Source of the DNA: Gamsiella multidivaricata
Lineage: Eukaryota; Mortierellomycota; Mortierellomycetes; Mortierellales; Mortierellaceae
Assembly (NCBI RefSeq): GCF_025024155.1
Contig: NW_026251713.1
Span: 124,001 to 188,000 of the forward strand
Direction of reading: 5' to 3'
Length of the DNA: 64,000 nt
The notes under the pieces: generated by a model
Told to the model about the DNA's origin: nothing
Database searches by the model: none
The model's input: only the letters and a program-made list of their open reading frames with translations
Translations under genes and position numbers: made by a program
In this document: one piece after another, positions 13,201 through 23,253 of the stretch
How positions within the stretch are numbered: position 1 is the first letter of the stretch
Layout of the letters: each line of letters begins with the position of its first letter

Positions 13201-16200
13201 CTGGATGAAGCGTTCTGGCCATGGCGTTTAGCCACAGACGACCGCAGATCACTTCCAGCACAATAGCGTCCAGCTCATCCGACGGTTGCTCCTTCCAAAG
13301 ATCCAGTAGTGCGGCTGTTGACTCCACAGGAATTGCTGAGGCCGAACCTCCTTGTTGTGTCAGCTGTTTCAAGATTGCGGAAAGTAGCGCATTGAATGAG
13401 GCCGTTGTTGAAAAAGCCGCCTGCTTATGCAGACTAAGAAGCGACTGCAGAAGCATCGACAGGTCTGAGGCATGGCACATGAACGCCAGCTTCGTGAACA
13501 GCTTGACGGTCTATAATGAGAAGTGAAGTCAAAGGGTTATTAATAAGATTATAGGATTAATGGGATAAGACTATTGATCGATCGATACATGACAAGAACC
13601 ACGTTAACATGTAGTACCTTAGAGTGTAAGCCTCCTCTGCTAGTCTTTTTCATGGTCTCAAGCTCATACACGACTCTCTCCACAGTCTTGCGGACGAACG
13701 GGCTGGCTGTGGCCTGGCTGGCAACGTTAGTTTTACTGGCGGTGATAGCAATTCCCGGTTTCGTGCTCGCGACGAGAAGATCCGCAATTAGTGAGTCCAT
13801 CGTGTCCATGTATTTGGGCTTTGCTTCGCTGTCCTGGAACTGATAAAGATACAGCTCACGTAGGATAAATTGCTCCCAGAGACGATCCTTGAATCCTCCG
13901 AAGTCAATTTCACGCGAATGATTCGATTCCAGAAGACAAGTCAGCAAGGCAAAACATGCGCTGATTGAGGCTTCTCCTGCATCACCCGACTTCACCCACC
14001 AAGCCAGTCGACGAATGATGAAGTTTGCAAAGAGAGTATAGTTTCTAGGCTCCGCCTCCTTTGCTGCTTGCGTTAAAAGACTCAGAACGAATGGATCCGA
14101 TACTACCGATGAGCTAACATTGTCGAATAAGGATGTGAAACCCAGCTTGAGCAACATTCCATAAACGGGATCCTGCGCAAGATGATCCTGCTGCTTCGTG
14201 TCGCCCATGAAAGCGGATACATCGGGAAAGCTGTATATCGAGCCAGCAAAAGGGTATCTTGTCCGAACATAATCGATGAGGCACTCCGTCAACTCGATGC
14301 TCTTCATTGTGTACTCCACAAATTGCCTGAAATGGATGGAAACGCTTGCTGCGTTCTGTTCATGCAGTTCGGCTACAAATATCGAGTGGTCATCTGCTGA
14401 CAGTCGCTGCAGCCAAAGGCGGTCTGCCAGTTTTTCGGCCTCCATGCCGTTGCTCAACTTCCGATGGGTTCCACCCCGCAAGGACTCGAGTGCCATAGTA
14501 AGGTACTCAACGACGCCGAGTTGAGAAATCTGTCTCCGTTTCCGCGTACTCATCATCAGTGCCTTTTCAAGTTCTTGCCTTGATGGCTCCTGGATCTTCT
14601 CTAAGCATTTGACGGCATAGGCTGGCGTCCGATTCTGGCTGAGAACCAATGCTGGTAGAAGACGGTGAAGGAATCCTGCGATGGATCGAGCTGCATCCTT
14701 TGAGGCGTCCTTGGCGTAGACATGCTGGAACTGTTCGAGAACGGTCATCAATAAAGGACTGAAAGATTGAGTGAAATCTTGGTACGGAGAGATTGCAAGG
14801 CTCCATGTGATCCGGTCTGTTTCATCAGGACCGACGGCTGTCGAACCTTGCAGGGATTTCAAGATGGCGGAGGACTGATCGACGTATTTGTAGGGCGTCC
14901 TTAAGCATCGAGCAACGCAGTCGTCGAAGAACTGTAAGAAGGCCGTCTGATCTGCTGCGAGGTTTGACCGGCCGTAATTGGAAATAGGGATAGCCTCTAT
15001 CCAAAGGTTGGCCTCTGAGGGGTTGTGGTGGAACAGAATCGATTCGCCGAGAAGTTTGGAAACCAGGCGCCTTGTAAGAGTTCTAATTTGAGGGTGGGCG
15101 TTGGTGAGAAATAGGATGAGTAGTTTCGAGAGATGAGAGGAGGAACCATCGGAAGATTTGTTGGACCATCGGAAATCGGCTAATTCCAGAAGGAGCTCCA
15201 GCAAATGAATCAGCGTTCCAGCCTGCACTGCTGAAAAGTCGGAAGGGATGAGTTTTCCGATATCAAACTTGGACTCGCTCACGGCCTGCGGCAGAAATTG
15301 TTGGTAGTACTTGATTAGGCGGAGCACTCCATTGTTGAAGAGGTCAAGTCGAGTCTTTTCATCGCCCTCTATTTCGCTCAGTGTTGTCGACTGAATTCCA
15401 TTGTGGAGCGAGATAATGATCTGGATGTCCGGCACACGACGGCGAAGTTCTGCCAAGAGTAACGTGATAGCGCCTGCCCACTGCTGTGCCGGCGGATCCG
15501 ATGCGTTTGCGCCTGCGAGTGCCTCGCTAATATCCATGGAGTCGCTTGTCGCTGGCACCTCCTCATCTGTTGCAAGGGACTTTACTGCAGACTGCATGAC
15601 GGCGATTGTTTGCTCCATTTTCTGAAAAGCTGCAGCCAGCTCGACAATGGTGAAGTATCGGACAAGCATACTTGAGTGCTGCAAACCCTTGCTGAGAATT
15701 GTCCTGTTGATTGCACTTGGAAGAATATTCTCGATGATGGTCGATACCGGCGGTGGGTGTGATGCAAAGAGTCCTGTGTGCTGGAGATATAGGTTGGGTA
15801 CGGGGATCTCTGTGATCTTGTGAAGTAGGGTCATGTTCGCTAGCCACCTTGCAGACAATCTTGGTTCCATTTGTACGCTCGTCTTTTGCCAGAACCTACA
15901 TAAAGCATATTGTCGACGCGTTAGTTAATTGATTAATTGCTCCGATCAAGATTGTCTTCGTCATATTATTCTGCGCTTACAATCGAACTAGCTCTGGACA
16001 AGCTGTTAGGATCGAAACTGTCAACTCCTGCTGCAAGTTGTTCTCAGTTGGGCGAAGGTGGTTGAGGAGCTGTGAGAGCGTCTTGTTGAAAATGTGTTTC
16101 GTGCCCTCCTCTGATATTCTCTCATCGAATGCTGTTGACTTCAGAGTGCTGGGAGGGTACCATGCGGCATCCTGAAAACAAACGCCGACGCCGGGGGTTG

Positions 16201-17297
16201 TGCAAAGCGCCATCATATAACTATGTACCAGTTGTGCGGCTGTCTGATCTGAGTTCGGCACCGGTTCTGTCCTTGTGTACAGCCTCAATTGGTTCACCAA
16301 AAACGACGTGTTGAAAAAGCTGATCTTGACGCTCCTGGAAAGGTCATTGTCCATGACAATGTTATTAATAAGAACTTCAAGAACCTGCTTGATGAGCGGA
16401 AACGAGTCGTTATGTAGATCCTTAAGTGCTGACTGGAACAGGTCCGGCATTTCTAAAACTTCCTTCTTGACAGCCGCGTCGCCCCGAATGAAGAATGCCA
16501 ATAGGAACTGAATATAAAGCGTCCTTGTATCTAGTTACAGCAGTTGATTGACAAGCAAAATGTTAACACTGAAAATGATAGCCATGGCTGCTTCTCAACT
16601 GCTGCCAAATCGCGCCTCTCAAACATACCAGCTTTGTTCGTTGCCTCCTCGCCTTCCTTTCGCCGTTGATTTTTAAGTTTAGATAGAACCTTCAGCCCAA
16701 AATTGAATCCGTCCTTGAGTTCCCTGGTTGTTGAATGATGAACGTGATTCATGGCGGTCAAGAGCCGAAGAGTAGCCTGAATCGTGATTTGGCGACCAGA
16801 TGATAGATATTTATAGATGGTTGTCATACGGCTCTGGTTTTGCAAGATCGATCTGGTCAGCTTGATGGCATGCGTCCGGTGAAGGGCTGTATTGAGCTGG
16901 TGAATGAGTTTGGAAAGGACCTCGACAAGCAAGGCTTCGATCTTGCGGACATCGTGTTGTTGCTGCCATTCCCAGATATTTAACAGCTCCGTGCATTCTG
17001 GGGACTCGTCGACATATGCATATACAACTCCGAGAGTTTTGGTGGCCTGAGCACTTTCGCTAGGGTCGTTGGAGTTGGGTCGAACGTTCAGCTGCTGTCG
17101 AAGGCGCTTCAGACCTATGTTAAGATTGAGGGTATTGTCAGCGTACTTCGCCTCGGCTGCTCTTGCTGGGGAGGCGTATATTTTGCTGCAAGTGAAGACA
17201 GAACTGGCAACGTGCCTACGTATATTGGCTCCTCCTTAAGGTCCGAGAGAGCCTTGACGAGCTCATTCTTGTCCCTGAACTGCATCTTGGCCTCCAT
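10215..17297 (-). CDS. URB1: URB1/NPA1, nucleolar pre-ribosomal-associated protein 1
   Basis: Giant alpha-helical repeat protein of early 60S pre-ribosomes. Supported exons: 17114 or 17160 to 16629, 16530-15981, 15895-13618, 13510-12344, 12248-11124, 11026-10780, 10693-10215, all phase-consistent. They give about 2,125-2,160 aa (human about 2,270, yeast about 1,760). Recognisable stretches include DTRTLYIQFLLAFFIRG, VSFFN-like KISFFNTSFLVNQL, PGVGVCFQDAAWYP, VPNLYLQHTGLFASHPPP, VPDIQIIISLHNG, and YYQQFLPQAVSESKFDIGKL. The N-terminus is the weak point. The ATG at 17297 opens a 50-codon frame that joins the rest only by assuming a 32-nt intron (17146-17115), far shorter than other introns here. 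The true start may therefore differ. Divergent with IDH1 across about 516 bp. Confidence 0.88.
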
Positions 17298-17760
17298 TAT
17301 TGCGCTGTCGAGAGAGTGAATGAAAACAACGAGGCAACAAAAAAAAAAAAAGCATTGTTTGGGTTGGTGACTTTGGTCCTTTTGAGTATAGTAGCCACGT
17401 GATCTAACCTAGATTTGCGGCATTCCCTGTTTTGGAATCCTCGCCTTGTGCCTAATTTTCATGCACCTACGGTACGCGATAGATGTGAGTGCAGAGTATC
17501 GAGCCCAATAACTGAAGTGCACTACAGATGTTTGGCTGGAAAGAGGGCTGCGGACGATGGAGGCTGTATTTGGTAATGAGCTGCTTCCAGTGCCTGTCAA
17601 TTGCCCCGTTCAGAGTTGAGTATGTTCCGAATGCGGATGTCTGCGGCGAAGTGTGGAGGGGTCGGCGATAAGAAAAAGAGTTCAACTCAATTGAGGGTGA
17701 TCAGCGAAAGATTCCGCTCCACTCAACTTCACTCCACTTCACTCCGCTCCACTCCACAAC

Positions 17761-17803
17761 CTCCCCACTCTACATCCTCCCCACTCCACATCCTCCCCAC
17801 TCC
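17761..17803. repeat. 16-bp tandem repeat in the IDH1 5' leader
   Basis: CTCCCCACTCTACATC is followed directly by CTCCCCACTCCACATC and a third partial copy, ending about ten bases before the IDH1 ATG. It is preceded by related CACTTCACTCC units from about 17718. Seen directly; any effect on translation is unknown. Confidence 0.75.
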
Positions 17804-17813
17804 TGCTGTGATC

Positions 17814-19288
17814 ATGTTGCACTCCATCCCCCTCTCGGAGCCCTTGGCTGCTACCTTTAGCAAGGTTAGACAGCTACCATGTTTTTATAACACGTTGCGC
17901 GATCAAAGCGAGCAGCCTAGGATCGCCTTCATTAACGCATGGTGTATTCTACTCTCCGCCGCTACTAGGTGGGCCTCCGTGCTACGAGCACCTCGACCAT
18001 CGTCCCTCAGCCCCAGGATGTAAGTTTGCTGGAAAGAATGAACCAGTGGACCGAGACTGTACTCGGCCAGAAATCGACACGCAGGATGCTCATTCTCTCT
18101 CTCTCGCTCTCTCTTTCTATGGCCCTGCGTTCGATGTCAACTCGAGATAATAGCAGATCCACAGCTCGAAACTCGGAGGCCGCTACACTGTCACCTTGAT
18201 CCCTGGTGATGGTGTCGGTCAAGAGATTGCCGCGGCTGTCAAGACCATCTTCAAGGCCGCCAACGTGCCTGTGGATTGGGAGCAGTTCGATGTGTCTGGA
18301 TATACCTCCGCTGGCGATAACACCTTCCAGCAGTCGGTTGAGTCCCTAAGACGTAACAAGGTCGGTCTCAAAGGCATCCTCTACACCCCTGTATCCTCCC
18401 TCGACCACTCCTCCTTCAATGTCACCATCCGCAAGGACCTGGACATGTACGCGTCTTTGGTTCTCTGCAAAAACATCCCCGGCTATCCTACTCGTCACGA
18501 AGGCGTCGACTTTGTCATCATCCGTGAGAATACCGAGGGAGAGTACTCTGGTCTCGAGCACGAGTCCTATCCCGGAGTTGTCGAGTCGCTTAAGGTCGTC
18601 ACCCGCATCAAGTCTGAGCGCATCGCCCGCTTTGCCTTTGACTTTGCTCTCCGTAACAACCGCAAGAAGGTTACCTGCATCCACAAGGCCAACATCATGA
18701 AGTTGGCCGATGGTCTCTTCCTCGACACTTGCCGGGAGGTCTCGAAGGAATACGCCAGCTCAGGCATCAAGTTTGATGATATGATTGTCGACAATGCTTC
18801 CATGCAGCTCGTCTCGAAACCCCAGCAGTTCGATGTCATGGTCATGCCCAACTTGTACGGAAATATTGTCTCCAACATCGGTGCTGGCCTCGTCGGTGGT
18901 CCCGGCATTGTTCCTGGATCCAACATTGGTCGCGAGTATGCCATGTTCGAGCCCGTAAGCGATTGTTGACTGCAGTCGATATGATGTTCAGTATCATTAC
19001 ATAGATGTAGTGTCCTAACCGAGTATCTGTCTTGTCTGTCGTATGCCATGCATCACACAGGGCTGCCGTCATGTCGGTAAGGACATTCAGGGACGCAACA
19101 CTGCCAACCCGTCGGCAATGATTTTCTCGTCCGTTATGATGCTCCGTCACCTCGGCCTGGATGATCATGCCAACAAGATCGCCAACGCTGTTTTTAAGAC
19201 CATCCTGACCGGCGCCATCAAGACGCCCGATATGGGCGGCTCTAGCACCACCACCGACTTCACTTCTGCGGTCGTCTCCAATCTGTAA
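17814..19288 (+). CDS. IDH1: NAD+-dependent isocitrate dehydrogenase subunit 1, mitochondrial
   Basis: Oxidative decarboxylation of isocitrate in the TCA cycle; this is the Idh1-type (regulatory) subunit of the NAD-linked enzyme. Four exons (17814-17864, 17969-18019, 18157-18954, 19061-19288) give 375 aa, normal for the family. The first two exons encode a short Ser/Thr/Ala-rich leader (MLHSIPLSEPLAATFSK, VGLRATSTSTIVPQPQD) that fits a mitochondrial targeting peptide. The body begins SKLGGRYTVTLIPGDGVGQE. It contains RENTEGEYSGLEH, IHKANIMK, DNASMQLV, NLYGNIVSN and the isocitrate/isopropylmalate dehydrogenase signature spanning NLYGNIVSNIGAGLVGG. It continues FEPGCRHVGKDIQGR and ends TSAVVSNL. 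Assigning subunit 1 rather than 2 rests on the variant IREN/GCRHV segments. The gene uses clearly C-rich, biased codons, consistent with high expression. Confidence 0.94.
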
Positions 19289-19977
19289 ATCAATGTGAAT
19301 GTTTTTATTTCATTCCTCACCCCTCACTCTCCACTCTTCACATATAAAGTTCAGTTCATTATCCAAGCGTTGTGTCAAGAAAACATTGGGTTGAACGTAT
19401 TACAGAAGCACCCTCCTGGATCCGATACTGATTTGGAACCGGATCCTGCGCACTCACATAAAAATTGTGAACCACACTGATGACAGTATCGAAAGGTTGG
19501 CTTGTGCAAAGTAATACCATTCGTTGCTGCCATTGACAATGCTCGATATGGAGTGGATGATTTTGATGGTGTGCCTGAGAGTAAAGATAGTGCAGATGAG
19601 CGCCCAGAGAGTACCAGGGCGGACGCTCCTATGCTATGCCGCTCATGCGAGACGACCTCACCACCAGACCGCAGTATGGATCGCAAAAGGCCTGATAGGG
19701 GAAACGCTGTGGTGAAGTGTCCCCGCTGATGGATTGGCTGAGAGGATCCTGTGTCCAGAGGTAGTACTGCTTCCCGCGCTGCTTGTGGCCCTGGGTCGGA
19801 AGCAGGCAGCTGCTGCACAGATAGTCGGTTAGTCCAGCGAGCGCGCCATGGAACGAATGATAACGGGATATAGGCGTCCAGTGGAGATGTCTCCTGAATA
19901 ATCTCGTCAGTTGCCGTGGAACACCGCTCGTCTTGCCGCCTTCCGATGGAGCTAGTAACAGATTTATCTATAAGTGA
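19289..19977. other. Intergenic between convergent IDH1 and F-box genes
   Basis: No supported gene. A minus-strand open frame (19818-19375) contains a Cys-rich end (YCHQCGSQFLCECAG) but has no ATG and no recognisable family, so it is not called. Confidence 0.45.
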
Positions 19978-21265
19978 TTACTCAAACATGAATGACCATC
20001 GCTCAAGTTGTTGGCGGATGACATATATCTTGGCCGCAGGCCGCCATGGTGCGCGCAATGTTTGAAGCGTGTCCAGTCCATTCAGCGATAAGATGCGGAT
20101 CAGTATCCTGGCGCGTTGATATGCGGCGCGAGTTTCGGACTGCCGGCGTTCTTGTTCGAGAATGTTCTCCTGCGGGAGCAATTCCGCTTCTTCTGAGGCC
20201 CTTGCATTGTCTTCTAGTGTAGTACGTAGATTGAGCACGGAGTACCTTTGTTTAACTCAACGACTTCAAGATCAGCGAGATAGCGGCAACAGAACGGCGG
20301 CAGAATACCATAAACGTACTGCCTCTTTTTGAGAGTGATGACTGGGGGTCTAATAGTTGCTCGCCTTCGAAGTGATCCAATTGCTGCAGAGCACCCTGGC
20401 GACCGAAGTCATTAAGTGAAGAGAAGTTACTGTGAAGACTTGCTGCCGAACTAATGATATTGCTTCCTGGCAAGTCAAACGAACCTAGCAATTCCTGCAG
20501 TAGGGACGGGAAGGATAAGTTGTTGATTCCATAGGGTTATTCATGCGTGCATTGGCTGCCAAGGTTCTTGCCCATGAGGGTACCGTTCAAGGAGCGTAGA
20601 TCGATGTGCCGGCTGAAGTTCACTAGTCCCAATTCGAACAGATCCTGCAGAGGTTGCGAGAGCAGCGCAAATCCTCGCTGCTGTGTGTTATCGCCGGCTT
20701 CGTCAAGAGTGGTGCCGCTGCGAGGATCGTGCTTCTGTCCGTTCTGATGACACTCACAGACGCAAAATTGCCTGCACGGGTAGACACAAAGTTGGCAAGG
20801 CGGACAATCGAAGCTCAGATGCTGGACGAATTGCAGCGGTATCTGACCAAGGACATCTAATATGATCCAGACGGTGTTGTTCTCATTACTATCGAACTCG
20901 CCTCCTTCAATGTCGGGCAGATCGTAGTACGCAGGCTCACTCAAGGTTCGGTACCGGCCGTCCTGGAAAAGCGTTGATCTACTAGCGCTGGTCCTACGCT
21001 CATGTCTACTGTTGCCACTTCCTCCTCCTGGGACAGAGGTCAAATCATCGATGGGGCAGCGCCTTTGCCATCCTGGATAGCTGTAGAGGAACGGGTCTGG
21101 GAAAGGCAGATGCAGGGATTGCCAGAGACTTGCTGTGTTTGTAACCAGTGGATCGATTGCTGGATATGTTGCACATAGGTTGAGCAGATCCAGCGTAGGC
21201 AAGAACGTGCAAACGTTCAACACAGTCTCTGGAGGAAGAATATCCCAATACGAGTATTCCTTCAT
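19978..21265 (-). CDS. F-box-like domain protein
   Basis: From the ATG at 21265 (MKEYSYWDILPPETVLNVC) the first 50 residues form an F-box-like helix bundle (LPPETVLNVCTFLPTLDLLNLCATYP), the Skp1-binding module of SCF ubiquitin ligases. The next ~60 residues look like a short substrate domain ending near a Ser/Arg-rich linker. A Cys cluster follows (CPPCQLCVYPCRQFCVCECH) that could bind metal. If unspliced, the frame stops at 20537 (243 aa). A phase-consistent alternative with exons 21265-20624, 20494-20316 and 20245-19978 gives 362 aa with an Arg/Glu-rich helical C-terminus. I prefer the longer model, but its first donor (GTGAAC) is weak. Target unknown. Confidence 0.6.
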
Positions 21266-21378
21266 GGGGCTTGGATGAGCGCTGCTCCGTGATCCAGCTC
21301 GACGGAAGGATGAAAGACGCAGGGTCAATGAGGAGCGGGGTAGAAAGTATAACAGTAGACCGGATAACCGCCTTTATC

Positions 21379-21422
21379 GCTTATTTCTTGCTTATCCTGT
21401 GCTTATTTCTTGCTTATCCTGT
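21379..21422. repeat. Perfect 22-bp tandem duplication
   Basis: A 22-bp unit beginning GCTTATTTCTTGCTTATCCT occupies 21379-21400 and is repeated exactly at 21401-21422. It lies between the F-box gene start and the Harbinger transposase, and may be a footprint or subterminal repeat of the mobile island. Confidence 0.85.
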
Positions 21423-21702
21423 CTGCAACATATCAAAGGGCACTTTGCTGAAAGTATAACCGAAACAGAACATCAGATTTTTTTTTTTGGTTTTTGGGGT
21501 CGTTTGAAAAAGTGGTCTGTGCGTCATGTACCACACCCATCCTCAGCACATCCAAATAGACACTCATTTTAAGGAATTTGGGTGTAACAGTAAAATCGGG
21601 TTGATCGTGGTGCACTCATTTCTTCTACAAGCAACATCGCCAAAAGAGCCATGCCACTCTTTTAAATTTGCCCTTCGCTTTCCTTAGCACTTTTTTTACA
21701 CC

Positions 21703-23230
21703 ATGCCTCCATTTCGCAACTATTCTCGCCACCGAAAGACTCCGCGAGCACTGATACTTGAAGCATTGACACGCCTTGAATTCCAACTATTCCTTGACGC
21801 GTCCCAGAAAGAGATGTTTACAATCACTCCTCTGTTCCTGAAAGTGTTCATCACAAAGCATTTTTTTAAAACCAACAGATACCTCAATCCAAGGACACCA
21901 ATCTTCAAGTCGTCGACCTACCGGGACAAAGTCCTTACCACGGACAATGGGACCCTCTTCCAAGATGCTCTACGGTTATCTCCCGAGCAGTTCGAGTACG
22001 TGCTCGAGATCATTCGAGATCACTCGGTGTTTCAACGTCAGGGGAAGAAGCCCCAGATGGATGTCGCAATCCAGCTGAAAGTTGGCCTTCATCGCTTAGC
22101 ACACGACGGATCATTGGTTTCATACAAAGCAATCGGTCGAGTATTGGGCGTAACTGAAGGGACAGCCATCAAGTACTCCCAGCGGGTCATCGAAGCACTC
22201 TGTGCCCATATCTCGAGATTCGTTTCCTGGCCCGATGTCGAGGCGAAGGCTATCATCAAGGCGGTTTTCGCGAAAAAGGGTTTCAAAGACTTGCTTGGGG
22301 CCATTGACGGTACCTTATTTCCTTTATACCGTGTGCCTTCAATGGACAAGAACAGCTGGGCAACAAGGAAAGGCAACTTCGCAATGGGCGCGACTGGCGT
22401 CTGTGATCATCGAGGAGTTTTCATCTTCTTTTCCACGGGATACCCGGGGAGCAGACATGACTCCGCAGCGTATAAGGACACCGAGCTCTATCGCTTCCAG
22501 AACCGGTACTTCGAGGGAGACGAATACATGGTCGGTGATGCGGCGTATGGGCTGTCACCTACTCTCATGACAGCCTTCAAAGGCGCTCTTACGCCCTGTG
22601 GTGTTCCAACCTGGTGTGGGGCTTGGGCACTATGTGCCTGAGTCGCACCTCCATTTTTATTTCTACGACGTATTAGCGAGTCTTCTGTGACTAGTAACTA
22701 CAGGGACTATAAAAGACCTGTTGGTACCTGTCATCAATAAAACCTTCTCTTGTTCTCGTTGACTTCAGTCCGATTGTTTAATTAGTAAGTTAACTCCTAG
22801 AGAATATCACACGCCCAACAAGATCAAATTCAACAAAAAACTCAGTGGAACCCGGACGAAAGTGGAGCATGGCTTTGGTCTACTCAAAGGACGATTCAAA
22901 TCCCTCCGCTGCCTTAGAATCCATATCAACAGCAACCAGAGCGTCTTTGAGGCAAGTAGGCATGTAGCGGCTTGCGTTGTCCTGCACAATATTCTTTTGA
23001 CGAGTGGGATTCACAATCCGTATGAAAAAGAGACTGAGCGATGGATACAAGAGGAGGTCGAGGAAAGGAGGGCGAGGGGCACGATTGCAGAAAATGACAG
23101 TGGTAGCGAGGGTGGTAGTGACGACGATAACGACGATGAGTTGACTCCTGCTCAACAGAGACAGATGCGTGAGGAGGCATTAAACAAACGAATCACTATC
23201 ATGGCCGCAGTTTTACAAAGAAGACGATGA
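21703..23230 (+). pseudogene. PIF/Harbinger (DDE_4-type) transposase, split by a solo LTR
   Basis: Two blocks encode one HARBI1-like DDE transposase: 21703-22596 and 22817-23230. In the first, the putative N-terminal helix-turn-helix region (SYKAIGRVLGVTEGTAIKYSQ) is followed by GAIDGT (first catalytic Asp) and GYPGSRHDS. MVGDAAYGLSP then supplies the second Asp. The second block supplies the catalytic Glu (VEHGFGLLKGRFKSL) and an acidic tail. Between them sits a 215-bp LTR flanked by CGCCC on both sides. With the insertion and one duplicate removed, the reading frame is continuous through TAFKGALTP and NKIKF, giving about 435 aa. As it stands the frame terminates inside the LTR at 22641, before the Glu, so the enzyme should be inactive. 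Start ATG 21703 (MPPFRNYSRHRK). The stop lies 23 bp from the convergent Myb-like gene, the usual two-gene content of Harbinger elements. Confidence 0.9.
22597..22811. mobile_element. Solo LTR inserted in the Harbinger transposase
   Basis: 215 bp beginning TGTGGTGTTC and ending GAATATCACA. The reverse complement of the end, TGTGATATTC, matches the start at 8 of 10 bases, giving TG...CA termini. It is flanked by the perfect 5-bp duplication CGCCC (22592-22596 and 22812-22816). Internally it has TATAAAA (22708-22714) and AATAAA (22736-22741), as expected for an LTR promoter and polyadenylation signal on the + strand. No internal retrotransposon genes remain, so it is a solo LTR left after LTR-LTR recombination. 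Superfamily (copia or gypsy) cannot be told from the LTR alone. Confidence 0.9.
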
Positions 23231-23253
23231 GTAATAAAAAATATAGCAGTTCT

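Noticed and set aside
19375..19818. Minus-strand open frame with a Cys-rich end
   Set aside because: No ATG, no recognisable domain and no convincing splice to the F-box gene; left as intergenic.
21440..21560. Candidate Harbinger terminal repeat near GGGGTCGTTTGAAAAAGTGG
   Set aside because: No convincing inverted partner was found on the right side of the island; a shorter match near 48085 (AAAAGTGGTCTG) is probably chance.
22597..22811. Interpretation of the transposase gap as an intron
   Set aside because: No donor/acceptor pair closed the frame credibly, whereas an LTR with a perfect CGCCC duplication restores it exactly.
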